Shown in pieces: positions 33,115-41,923 of a DNA stretch of 64,000 nucleotides. Source of the stretch: CAWEQO01 sp963811225. Lineage in GTDB: Bacteria > Chloroflexota > Anaerolineae > Anaerolineales > Anaerolineaceae. The position numbers and the translations under genes were made by a program. The notes beneath the pieces were generated by a model that worked only from the letters and a program-made list of their open reading frames with translations, was not told the DNA's origin and ran no database searches. The DNA is taken from positions 186,001 to 250,000 of the forward strand of contig CAWEQO010000013.1 of the NCBI GenBank assembly GCA_963811225.1, given 5' to 3'. The stretch's first letter is position 1. Every line of letters starts with the position of its first letter.

Positions 33115-34650
33115 TTAACCAAGCTTCATTTCCTTTCTAAGGATTTTAAGCGATAGCAAGAAGAAGAACAAACCGATAAAGATCAGCCCTAAAATATAGA
33201 GTACGGTGATCCCATAACCTCGCAGCATGATATCCTGATACAGCAGCCGCCCATAGGTGGCAGGGGTGATCCATGAAATGATTTGCACCGGCTTCGCCAG
33301 GTAACGCAGATCGAGGAACATGCCGCTGAAAAACACACTCACCAGCAAGCTGAGCATGGCCAGCTGCACCGCCTGGCTCTCATTCTCGGCCGCAAGCGAG
33401 ATGGAAAAGCCCAACCCCAGCGACACGAACAGCAGCGCCAGGGTCACCGCAATCACATTCAACCAACCGCCCAGGAAGGGCACCCCTAAACCGAAGTAAA
33501 TCAGCAGTAGCAGGATCATCGACAGGATGAAGCCCAGGCTCATGTAACTGAGGTACTTGCCAAACAGCGTCTCGAACGGCGAGATTGGCGCCACCCGGAA
33601 CAACTCCATCGTCCCCGAAAGCCGTTCGCGCACGATCGAGAGCGCCCCGAATGTGACTGCCATGTGCTGCACCAACAAGGCGACTACCGCGGGCGTGAAG
33701 AAGACCACCGGCTGGATATCGTTCAGCGGGGCGACCGACTGGGTTTCGCTGCGGAACGGACTGACCAGCACGGTTGGGGAGATGGATTGGAACTCCCGCA
33801 GCTGACCTTGCAGTTGAGTCAACTGCTGCTCGGTTTGATCGAGGCGTTGGATCTCTTGCTGCACCTCGGCGCCGCTCGGGTTGTTGTTCTCGCCGGTCGC
33901 CGATTGGCCTTGCAGTTGGTTTAGCGCCGTCAAAATATCCGTGAGGTTATTCTGCTGGGTGGTCGCCCCGGTTTCGGCCTGCACGATCTGGGCGAACAGC
34001 AAGCGGCTCTCCACCGTGGAGAGGATCACTGCCAAGTTGTTGTTCAGGTCTCGCTGATGAACCCGGGCCGAGGCCATGTTTCCAAAGGCCAGCGCATCCT
34101 TCATCCCTCGGATATTGGTGTGCGCCTGGCTGAGCTCTTGCGATAAAGTGCGAGTGTCTGTTTGAGCCTGGCGGGCAAACTGGCTTAGCACTCGCCGGTT
34201 GACCTCGTCGATGTAATTCTGCCCCAGATACTTGATGTAGCTAACCTGCGCCGGGTCGATTTCGTTATGGTACAAGGTGAAAACGGCCTGCTCGTTACTG
34301 CGGATCAGGCCCTGGACATTGGCCGGGGGCACCACCACCAGGTCCACCTGCCCGGATGCCAGCTTGTTAATCGCGTCATTGGGGTTCGAGGTAATGCCCA
34401 CGAAAACCAAATCCGGCCCCAGCGAGGTGGCATACTGCTCGATGCTGGTGCGCAGCTCGTTGCTCGGCGAAGCCACAAACAGCGCCCGCACCGGCCTGGC
34501 CTGGTTGCGGTATCCAATCCCGAACAAGAACAAGATCAAAAAGGGGCCAAAAACCAGCGTGAAGATCAGGCGCGGCTGGCGCAGGATCTCGACCCACTCT
34601 TTTCGAAAGAAAGATGAAACCCGTGTGATGAAGCCTTCGAGGTTACCCAT
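33115..34650 (-). CDS. ABC-2 type transporter permease
   Basis: The 511-residue protein has one N-terminal transmembrane helix (LIFTLVFGPFLILFLFGIGY), a large extracytoplasmic domain (about 50-310, with a Gln-rich coiled region) and five C-terminal helices ending LLSLKILRKEMKLG. This matches ABC-2/YhgE-like export permeases. The sequence FGALSIVRERLSGTMELFRVAPISPFE is the conserved coupling segment. It overlaps the ATPase gene by eight bases, so they are coupled. The substrate is unknown. Confidence 0.88.
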   Translation of the reverse strand: MGNLEGFITRVSSFFRKEWVEILRQPRLIFTLVFGPFLILFLFGIGYRNQARPVRALFVASPSNELRTSIEQYATSLGPDLVFVGITSNPNDAINKLASGQVDLVVVPPANVQGLIRSNEQAVFTLYHNEIDPAQVSYIKYLGQNYIDEVNRRVLSQFARQAQTDTRTLSQELSQAHTNIRGMKDALAFGNMASARVHQRDLNNNLAVILSTVESRLLFAQIVQAETGATTQQNNLTDILTALNQLQGQSATGENNNPSGAEVQQEIQRLDQTEQQLTQLQGQLREFQSISPTVLVSPFRSETQSVAPLNDIQPVVFFTPAVVALLVQHMAVTFGALSIVRERLSGTMELFRVAPISPFETLFGKYLSYMSLGFILSMILLLLIYFGLGVPFLGGWLNVIAVTLALLFVSLGLGFSISLAAENESQAVQLAMLSLLVSVFFSGMFLDLRYLAKPVQIISWITPATYGRLLYQDIMLRGYGITVLYILGLIFIGLFFFLLSLKILRKEMKLG

Positions 34651-35623
34651 TCTTATCTTCCTCCTCGATCAAGTGGACGAACACATCGTCGAAAGGAGGC
34701 AGATACTCTTCGATTGTGTGTACTTGTATTCCCTGCTGGCCGCACCACTCCATCAAATCGGGGATGGCCGTACTGGCCCGATCGACCACTAACCGCAGCT
34801 GGTGATCGGAAATCACGTTGGCGTTATCGCTGACGAACGGCAAATTCTCGATCGCCTCGATCACCGGCCAGCGCAGCGGCTCCTCGGTTTCCAGGTTGAT
34901 CACCTCGCCGCCGTAGGCTTTGTAGCGGATATTGGAGGGGGTATCCACGACCAGCAGCTCGCCCTCATCCATTACACCCACCAGGTCACAGTAGGTGACC
35001 TCACTGACATACTGGGTGGTAATGAAGAGCGTTTTGCCCTCGCTCTTGATTTGGTTAAACTGATCCCAGAACTTGTTGCGCAGCACCGGATCGATGCCGG
35101 CCGTGGGCTCATCCAGAAAGATCAGATCGGGATCCTGCACCAGGGTGGCCGCCAGGCTGAGCCTGCGCTTCATCCCGCCGGACAGATCCCGCACCAGCTT
35201 GGACCGATGCTTTTGCAGCTCAACAAAGTCCAGCAGCTCGTTCAGGCGGTCATTGCGGTCGAAAAGGCTGACCCCGTACAATGAAGCGGCGAAATTCATG
35301 TTCTCCCAAACGCTGAGGTACGGGTACAGCGAGAACATCTGCGGCATGTAGCCGATCCGCTCGCGGATGCTGCGATCAAAATCGGATGGGCGGCGCCCCA
35401 AGACAACCGCCTCACCGTTCGTGGGCGTGTAGGTGCCGGTCAGCATCCGAATGGTGGTGGTTTTCCCCGATCCGCTGGGGCCGATAAAACCAAAGATCAA
35501 GCCTTTAGGGACGCTAAACGAAAGATTACGCACCGCCACTTCGCTCCCAAACTCTTTGGAGAGGCGCCGGGCGCAAATGATTTCCCCCTCGCACATTTGA
35601 GCTAATTCATTCCAATCAGACAT
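34643..35623 (-). CDS. ABC transporter ATP-binding protein
   Basis: The 326-residue ATPase contains Walker A GPSGSGKTT, Q-loop YMPQMFSLYP, signature LSGGMKRRLSLAATL, Walker B LIFLDEPTAGID and an H-loop where the usual His is Gln (ITTQYVSEV). The missing switch His is worth noting because it normally supports hydrolysis. A C-terminal extension with PPFDDVFVHL is typical of exporter ATPases of the DrrA/CcmA group. It is the first gene of the exporter-lipid kinase unit, transcribed from promoter D. Confidence 0.88.
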   Translation of the reverse strand: MSDWNELAQMCEGEIICARRLSKEFGSEVAVRNLSFSVPKGLIFGFIGPSGSGKTTTIRMLTGTYTPTNGEAVVLGRRPSDFDRSIRERIGYMPQMFSLYPYLSVWENMNFAASLYGVSLFDRNDRLNELLDFVELQKHRSKLVRDLSGGMKRRLSLAATLVQDPDLIFLDEPTAGIDPVLRNKFWDQFNQIKSEGKTLFITTQYVSEVTYCDLVGVMDEGELLVVDTPSNIRYKAYGGEVINLETEEPLRWPVIEAIENLPFVSDNANVISDHQLRLVVDRASTAIPDLMEWCGQQGIQVHTIEEYLPPFDDVFVHLIEEEDKNG

Positions 35624-35934
35624 ACCAATTTTGTTTCCCTTCCAAGGGATTTTTTATAATTCTCTAACTCCTATGAATTAAATCGGTATAAGCTCTCCGA
35701 AGCAATGGGGACTATCCCGCTAAAGAATAAGGGAATTCCCTATCAGCAAAGTAAGAAACAAAAATGGAGCTCGGGTAAGCTCCATTTTGAAGGCTGCAAT
35801 TTCCCGCTGCTTGTATTGTACAAGAAATTGGACTGAAAAGACGCATAAAACCTGCAAAACCCTGTAGATTGATGGTGTGTTAGCGGCGCTGCAGCGCCGC
35901 TAACACACCATCAATCTACAGGGTTTTGCAGGTT
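35624..35934. other. Intergenic region with promoter D and the start of a long palindrome
   Basis: It contains promoter D for the ABC operon. A hairpin ATGGAGCTCGGGTAAGCTCCAT (arms ATGGAGCT... at about 35764-35785) lies between promoter D and the palindrome at 35837. No gene is seen. Confidence 0.55.
35677..35742 (-). promoter_or_regulatory. Promoter D of the shared TAGGGA...CCCCATTG family
   Basis: Minus strand: TAGGGAATTCCC, then CGGGATAGTCCCCA fused to -35 TTGCTT (35700-35705), 17-bp spacer, -10 TTTAAT (35677-35682). TAGGGA to CATTG spans 40 bp. The transcript would start about 50 nt before the ATPase start codon. Confidence 0.75.
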
Positions 35935-35946
35935 TTATGCGTCTTT
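35837..35946. repeat. Perfect 110-bp palindrome at the 3' end of the HD-GYP gene
   Basis: Each half is 55 bp with no spacer; the centre is CTG|CAG at 35891/35892. The right end overlaps the last codons and stop (35935-35937) of the HD-GYP gene. It can fold into one uninterrupted hairpin and probably ends that transcript. Palindromes of this size are SbcCD substrates in other bacteria. Confidence 0.9.
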
Positions 35947-38900
35947 GTGTTTGACCACCGGCCTCTGCCGCATCTGCGACACATCCAAGTCCCCCAACAC
36001 CCCGGACTCCTCCAGGAAGGTTAAAAATGCACCGACCACCTTCGGATCGAAATACGTGCCCGACTGGTCGCGGATGTACTCGTAGGTCTCAAGCAGCGAC
36101 CAGTCTGCCCGATAAGGACGTTCAGAGGTAAGCGCATCCCATACGTCGATCACAGAGAAAATACGGGCCGCCAATGGGATCTCTTCGCCGCGCAGGCCGC
36201 GCGGATAACCGCCGCCGTCCCAGCGCTCATGATGGTTGTAGGGGATATCTAAGGCCGGGCGCAGGTAAGAGATCGGGTAAAGCAGCTCATAGGCAATGAC
36301 CGGATGGCGCTTCATCACCTTCCACTCCTCTTCGTTCAAGTCGCCGGGCTTGAGCAGGATCGCGTCCGGGATGGCCATCTTGCCGATATCGTGCAGCAGC
36401 GCCCCACGGTGGATGTGCACCAGCTCCGGATCGGGAACGCCCATGAAGCGGGCCAACCGCAGGGTCAGCTCGGCAACCCGCTCGGTGTGACCCTGAGTCT
36501 CTTTGTCGCGCAGCTCCAACGCTCCAGACCAGCCCTGAATGGTGGCGTTGTAAGCCGTCTCAAGCTCAACGTTCTTATTCTGCAGGTCATTGAACAGCTG
36601 GGCGTTGTCGATGGTTATGGCCGACAGGCTGGCAAAGGAATCCAGGTACTCCATCCACTCAGGGTCCGGGTCAAAGCCTTCGTAGCAGTACACCTCCAGC
36701 ACGCCCTTGACCTCACCCTTCGATATCAACGGGGAGACGACCAGGGTGACACTGCCGTTCTGCGAGATTTTCAGCGGCCGCAGCTGGTCGACGTCCCCTT
36801 GAAACAGCTGGGGGGTGTAGACCGTCTGGCGCTGTGCGGCGGCCTGATTGGCGAACACCTGGCTCTTGGCTAGCAGCGAGCGCTCAACGTTGCGCGTACG
36901 GAAGCCGCAGCCGGCAGCGAACTCCATCCGGCGCTGGTCGTCTTCAAACAGCAAGATCGCCGCCGAATTGACATCCAACTGCTCGGTGATGTGCACCAGC
37001 AAAACGTGCAGCGTCACGAATAAGTCGAAGCTGGTCACAATCTCCAGGTCGATGGCGTGCAGGGCCTGCACCTGGCTCAAGCGCCGCTGCGACTCCTCGT
37101 ACAGCCGGGCATTCACGATGGCCTGCACCGCCTGGTCCCCCAGCCCGTGCAGCAGGTCGATCTCATTCAGGGTGAAGCGGTGCGGATCGCCGATGGTATA
37201 GCCAATCAGTTCGCCGATCACCTCGTTATTGCGCTGCAAGACCATGCGGATGCAGGTATGGATGCCCATCTCGGCCAGCAGCGCCTTGGCCGGCTCCTGG
37301 CGCTCCTTTTGGAGGTCGGACGTCCACTGGATAATGCCTTCATCCACCGACAGCTCGCCTTCACAGGCTGAAGCCAGCTCCCCAATCGATTTGCGGTAGC
37401 GCTCCGGCAAACCAAACGCGGCAACCTGGTCGACCGCCTGTTTGTCATTCGGATCGTACAGCTTCAGCACGGCAACGGAAATGTCCAGAGCCTGCACGGT
37501 GGCTTCGCAGACTGCATTTAGCACCGCCGAGAGGTCCAGCTGGGCATTGAGCCGGGCAGCCACCTGCGCCAGCGTGCGGGCGTGATCGGCGTTCTGGCGC
37601 ATCTGCTCCTCGACAGCCTTCTGGGCGGTGATATCTCGCACATAGACGATGAGCACCTGCTCCCCGTCAATTGTGGCAATCTGAGTGTTGATGCGGGCCT
37701 GGAACAGCCGGCCCGTTTTCTTCTTCGCCAGCGCCTCCATCATCATGCCGGCCTCGTTGGCGGGTTCGCTAATCAAATCGGGCAGCGACTCCAGCACCTC
37801 GGCGGGGATCAAATCGGTGACGTACAACCGGGTGATCTCGTCTCGCCGGTAGCCGAACAGGGTACAAGCTGCGCTGTTGACGTCCAGGATGCGGCCATCC
37901 AGGGTTTCCACCAAAATTGCGTCCGCCGAGGCCTCGAATAAAGTACGGTACTTCTGCTCGCTCTCGCGCAGCGCCTCCCCCACCGACCGGGCTTCATTGC
38001 GTGAGCGCAGCAAGCGAATGCCATGCGCCAGGTTGTCAGCAAGCTCCATCAGCAGGCGCACTTCCTGCGCTTGGAAGCGGTCGGACTCGCCGGAAAGGAT
38101 AGTCAGGACGCCGAACGGACGGCCTTCGATCGTCAAAGGCAGGCTGGCCGCCGCAACCAGTTCGCCTGCGCCGGATTGGACAGGCTGCCCCATCCGCAAT
38201 ACAATCTGCCGCTCGACCATCGCTTCGCCACTCTGGATGGCGCGAACCGCCAGGTTCTGGCCCGGCAGGCTGGTTGGGGCTTCTCGTGCACCGTCATCGT
38301 CCAGCCCGACGCCAGCCCACGCTTCCGGGCGCACCCCGGCCGGCGCTTCCGCGTCACGGTAACCCAGCCATGCCAGGCGGTATCCGCCCTGATAGACCAG
38401 CAGGCGGCACAATTCGGCGATCACCTGATCCTCGAAGGTTGCCCGGGCAACCACCTGGCTGCCGGCGTTAAGGATCTTCAACATGCGGTTCAGTTGTTGA
38501 ATTTGCTCTTCCTGGCGGCGCTTATTGGTCACGTCCCGCAAGACGATCAACTGACCATGGAAGGGCTCATTTCGCCCATCCAGGCGGTTAACCTGCATGC
38601 CGTAGACTTGATGTTCTTTTCCCTGACGCAGCTCCAGCTCGGTGTACGCCCCCAGCGATGGCCCGGTGGCTGCCGCGCCCGCCTGCCAGCCCGGCAGCAA
38701 ATCGTCCACCTTCCGTCCAATCACCTGCGCTGCCGGCGACTCCAAAATGTGCTCGGCAGCCGGATTGAGGTCCGCCACCTGACCGCGCTGATTGACGACG
38801 ATCACGCCCTCTTCCATACCGGCTACGATCGAAGCGCGCGCCACCGGGATGATATCGTTGATCTGATAGCGGTACAGGCCCCAGGTGATGGCGGCCCCGG

Positions 38901-39555
38901 AAATGGCAAAAGCAAACGGGGTCAGATCGAGATTGTTGAACGGCCCGGCCTGCGCAATGTAGAAGACGTTCGCCAGCCAGGGAACCAGCGAGCCGAACAG
39001 CAGCGCCAGCGCCTGGGCCCGATACAGGCGCAGCGATAGGCGCAGCGCCTGCAAAGCGACCAGAACACCGATGAAGCCCAGCGCATATGCATAGGCCGCG
39101 TTGACCAAGAACCAAGGGCCGTATTCGATGGTCAAAATGGGCAGGTTCGAACCCGGTAGAATGCCCACCTGCCGCCACAGCCAATGGTGCTGCGGGTTTG
39201 TCCAGGCCAGGAAGATGGTCAAAACCGGCACGATCAGCGCCAGCGCCAGGCTGCGCCGGTTCACAAAACGCTGACGGCCGGTATACAGCAAGATGAAGGT
39301 CAGCCAAAGAACAGGAATGAGAGCGATTGGGACGTATTCCAGGCGCGCCCAAAGCATCTTGGCGGGCAGATCGCTGAATGACAGCTCCATGGCATAGCCG
39401 AACGACCACACAGCAGCCGACAGCATCAACAGCGCCAGGAAAGTGGAACCGTAAACGCCGGGCCGCCGCCAGACGAGCCAGCCGGTTGCCAGGGATATCG
39501 CCGCTGCAAGCAGCAGTGGGATCAGGTAAGGGGTCAAATGAAAAGATATTGTCAT
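35935..39555 (-). CDS. 7TM-PAS-GAF-HD-GYP protein (probable c-di-GMP phosphodiesterase)
   Basis: The 1,206-residue protein begins with seven transmembrane helices of the histidine-kinase-N 7TM type (residues 1-230), then a PAS (about 240-350), GAF (about 365-520), PAS (about 535-660), GAF (about 670-820) and GAF (about 835-985), and ends with an HD-GYP domain. Metal and catalytic motifs are ELRDKETQGHTERV, ALLHDIGKMAIPD, NHHERWDGGGYPRGLRGEEIP and SVIDVWDALTSERPYR. HD-GYP domains hydrolyse c-di-GMP to GMP or pGpG. It opposes the diguanylate cyclase encoded immediately upstream. Confidence 0.92.
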   Translation of the reverse strand: MTISFHLTPYLIPLLLAAAISLATGWLVWRRPGVYGSTFLALLMLSAAVWSFGYAMELSFSDLPAKMLWARLEYVPIALIPVLWLTFILLYTGRQRFVNRRSLALALIVPVLTIFLAWTNPQHHWLWRQVGILPGSNLPILTIEYGPWFLVNAAYAYALGFIGVLVALQALRLSLRLYRAQALALLFGSLVPWLANVFYIAQAGPFNNLDLTPFAFAISGAAITWGLYRYQINDIIPVARASIVAGMEEGVIVVNQRGQVADLNPAAEHILESPAAQVIGRKVDDLLPGWQAGAAATGPSLGAYTELELRQGKEHQVYGMQVNRLDGRNEPFHGQLIVLRDVTNKRRQEEQIQQLNRMLKILNAGSQVVARATFEDQVIAELCRLLVYQGGYRLAWLGYRDAEAPAGVRPEAWAGVGLDDDGAREAPTSLPGQNLAVRAIQSGEAMVERQIVLRMGQPVQSGAGELVAAASLPLTIEGRPFGVLTILSGESDRFQAQEVRLLMELADNLAHGIRLLRSRNEARSVGEALRESEQKYRTLFEASADAILVETLDGRILDVNSAACTLFGYRRDEITRLYVTDLIPAEVLESLPDLISEPANEAGMMMEALAKKKTGRLFQARINTQIATIDGEQVLIVYVRDITAQKAVEEQMRQNADHARTLAQVAARLNAQLDLSAVLNAVCEATVQALDISVAVLKLYDPNDKQAVDQVAAFGLPERYRKSIGELASACEGELSVDEGIIQWTSDLQKERQEPAKALLAEMGIHTCIRMVLQRNNEVIGELIGYTIGDPHRFTLNEIDLLHGLGDQAVQAIVNARLYEESQRRLSQVQALHAIDLEIVTSFDLFVTLHVLLVHITEQLDVNSAAILLFEDDQRRMEFAAGCGFRTRNVERSLLAKSQVFANQAAAQRQTVYTPQLFQGDVDQLRPLKISQNGSVTLVVSPLISKGEVKGVLEVYCYEGFDPDPEWMEYLDSFASLSAITIDNAQLFNDLQNKNVELETAYNATIQGWSGALELRDKETQGHTERVAELTLRLARFMGVPDPELVHIHRGALLHDIGKMAIPDAILLKPGDLNEEEWKVMKRHPVIAYELLYPISYLRPALDIPYNHHERWDGGGYPRGLRGEEIPLAARIFSVIDVWDALTSERPYRADWSLLETYEYIRDQSGTYFDPKVVGAFLTFLEESGVLGDLDVSQMRQRPVVKHKDA

Positions 39556-39586
39556 AAAACCATTAAACTGCCATCGATCTGAGCGC

Positions 39587-41512
39587 CTAACCGGTGTAGT
39601 CAGGGCGCTCGACGTAATGCGTACGCTTGCTGACCTTCTCGCGATACATTAATTCATCGGCCTTCTGCATTAAGAGGGTGAGCGGCCCTGCCACCTCTCC
39701 GGTGGCAATCCCAACCGAGAAGTTGAGCGGCAAATCCTGGTGGGATTGGTTGTGCAGCTCCAACTGCTCACGGATACGCTGCCTGGTCAGGTCGGCTTCT
39801 TCTTTGCCCGTTCCCGGCAGAAGCACGGCAAACTCATCCCCGCCGATGCGGGCGATCACGTCCTCGGCCCGGAACACGTCTTTGAGCACGCGTGCCGTCC
39901 GCCGGATCAACTCGTCCCCGGCGGCGTGACCGCGAGTGTCGTTGGCGGGCTTCAAGCCGTCGATGTCAATGATCACCATGCTGATCGGCAAATTGCGGCC
40001 GCGCTCCAGGCGGATCAACTCCTCCTCGAAAAATGCACGGTTATATAGACCCGAGAGCGAATTGTGGTTGCTGAGGTAGCGCATCTGCTCTTCCGCCAGC
40101 TTGCGCTCGGTGATGTCATAAGCGGTGCCGATGACCGCCGGTTTACCCTCATATTCAAAGGGGGTGGCGGTGATCTCTAGATACCGCTGGTCGCCGATGC
40201 CGGTATCGACCGGCGTCTCGAAGCGAACGTGCAGGGCCTTGCCATCCTCCAGCAAGTTCAAGAAGCGCAGCGAGCTGAGGCGCTTTTCCTCGGGGATCAT
40301 GTCCTCGAAGCCAATCTGCCGCAGATGTTCCTGATTGTAGCCAAAGGTCGCCGAGCCCATCGGATTGGTGTAGCGGAATTTGCCATTTTGATGAATAAAG
40401 ATGATGGCCGCCGAAGTCTCTGCCAGCTTACGGAAGCGGTCTTCGCTCTTCTTCAGGGCCTGGGTGGCTTCCTGCAGCCGTTCGAGCATGTCATTGATGG
40501 AGCCGGCCAAGATCGACAGCTCATCCTTGCCGGAAACCGGGATGCGCTCCGACAAGTTGCCGGATTCCGCAATGCCCAGCACACGCTTCGTCAGTTGACC
40601 CAGGCGGGTCAGAATTTGCCGCTCGAGCAGCGCGATCGAGATCAATGCAAATATTCCGCCCACCGAAAACAGGAGGAACATAAAGTACGAGAGACTGGCG
40701 CGCCCCTGCTGGTAGATCGAGCGCGAGCCGGTAACCGTCAGCAGCAGCGCCGGCGTGCCGTACACGTCGTCGATGAGGGTGTAGCCGCCGATCAGGGTAC
40801 TGCTAACCGGCCGGACCGCGATCGGATTCTCAGCGGACAAGGAAGACAGCACGTCCGGCGAATCACCGGCCTCTTCCAGGTCTGCAACTGCCGCGACCTT
40901 CATATTCACGCCCGCCACTCCCGCCATGTTGGAGATCTCTTGGGATGACAGGTAACGGCCGATCAGGATCACGCCGCGCACCGGTCCTTCCTTACTGCTG
41001 GTGAGGATCGGGCGCGCCACCACCAGAGCCGGGTCTTGCGGGAGCATCAGCACGCCGTTGACGCTGGCCTCCGCATCGGTGGTGGGCAGCAGCGGGCTTC
41101 CCGGCTGGATTTGATCCAACAAGAACGGCGGCACAGGGGCCCAATGGTTTTGGGCGTAATCGTAGCCGCCGGTGTAAATGATGTTTCCCTGCAGGTCGGC
41201 GATCACAACAAAATTTAAATTCAAGCCGTTGAAGGTTTCACTGGAGTAATTGCGTAGAATGTATTGGGGATCGGGGCTTTGAATGTACTGGTAAGCATCA
41301 TCGGAAGCGGCCCAATCCTGATCGATGGCATCCAGCACATTGAGAGACTGATTGAGCGTGCGCTCTGCGCGATTCACATCGGCGCGCGCGTATTGGTCCT
41401 CCAGCCGCACATAACTCCCGAGGAGGATCAATCGCGAGGTTGCATAGATGACCGAGATCACGATCAGGATCGTCAGCCCAACCGTGACTAAGGTTTTATC
41501 CCTTAGTGACAT
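39587..41512 (-). CDS. CHASE4-HAMP-PAS-GGDEF membrane diguanylate cyclase
   Basis: The 641-residue protein has an N-terminal helix (LTILIVISVIYATSRLILLG), an extracytoplasmic CHASE4-like domain (about 35-270) with DWAASDDAYQYI, a second helix (YFMFLLFSVGGIFALISIALL), HAMP (about 300-355), PAS (about 360-480) and a GGDEF domain. Active-site motif is IGGDEF with RAED I-site five residues upstream. The segment IDIDGLKPANDTRGHAAGD has L in place of the usual F/K. It is separated from the HD-GYP gene by 31 nt, so cyclase and phosphodiesterase are probably co-transcribed. Confidence 0.9.
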   Translation of the reverse strand: MSLRDKTLVTVGLTILIVISVIYATSRLILLGSYVRLEDQYARADVNRAERTLNQSLNVLDAIDQDWAASDDAYQYIQSPDPQYILRNYSSETFNGLNLNFVVIADLQGNIIYTGGYDYAQNHWAPVPPFLLDQIQPGSPLLPTTDAEASVNGVLMLPQDPALVVARPILTSSKEGPVRGVILIGRYLSSQEISNMAGVAGVNMKVAAVADLEEAGDSPDVLSSLSAENPIAVRPVSSTLIGGYTLIDDVYGTPALLLTVTGSRSIYQQGRASLSYFMFLLFSVGGIFALISIALLERQILTRLGQLTKRVLGIAESGNLSERIPVSGKDELSILAGSINDMLERLQEATQALKKSEDRFRKLAETSAAIIFIHQNGKFRYTNPMGSATFGYNQEHLRQIGFEDMIPEEKRLSSLRFLNLLEDGKALHVRFETPVDTGIGDQRYLEITATPFEYEGKPAVIGTAYDITERKLAEEQMRYLSNHNSLSGLYNRAFFEEELIRLERGRNLPISMVIIDIDGLKPANDTRGHAAGDELIRRTARVLKDVFRAEDVIARIGGDEFAVLLPGTGKEEADLTRQRIREQLELHNQSHQDLPLNFSVGIATGEVAGPLTLLMQKADELMYREKVSKRTHYVERPDYTG

Positions 41513-41923
41513 GATATTCCCCCAGGCTTACCGCTCGACGCTTGTTTTCAGGTTGTACCTTACGATCAAGCCAATTCCGGCAAGCTCTCGCACGGCTTGC
41601 CGGAGCTGCAGCACGTTCAAATCCTACCAATAGTAACTCCCATGCGCTCGAGCCGCCAAGCGCCGGCGTTCAAGATTGCAATTTCAAAAACCCGTGTTTC
41701 CTACTAATGACGTGGCGTATGGATCGGACTACCGGCTAACATTGGTCAAACCATTCGGATTGATAAAACAGGGCCGTGATGATGCTGATCTTCCCTGCAT
41801 TAAACATAATTTTATCACATTGGTAAATAATTGAATTAACCGAGAATAAGGATTTTAACAGCCCGAACCTCTCACGCAGTCCTCACTTCCACCTTATCCA
41901 TCAAATGGAGAGGGGGTATTGCA
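41513..41923. other. Intergenic region left of the insertion sequence
   Basis: About 410 bp upstream of the CHASE4-GGDEF gene. No credible gene is present. It probably holds that gene's promoter, and before the IS inserted it would have been continuous with 43520-43620 upstream of the LiaF-like gene, forming a divergent promoter region. Confidence 0.5.
41915..41923. repeat. Left copy of the 9-bp target-site duplication
   Basis: GGTATTGCA abuts the left terminal inverted repeat and is repeated exactly at 43511-43519. Confidence 0.9.

Noticed and set aside
41542..41739. Possible small gene left of the insertion sequence
   Set aside because: No ribosome-binding site, no recognisable fold, composition typical of non-coding sequence.
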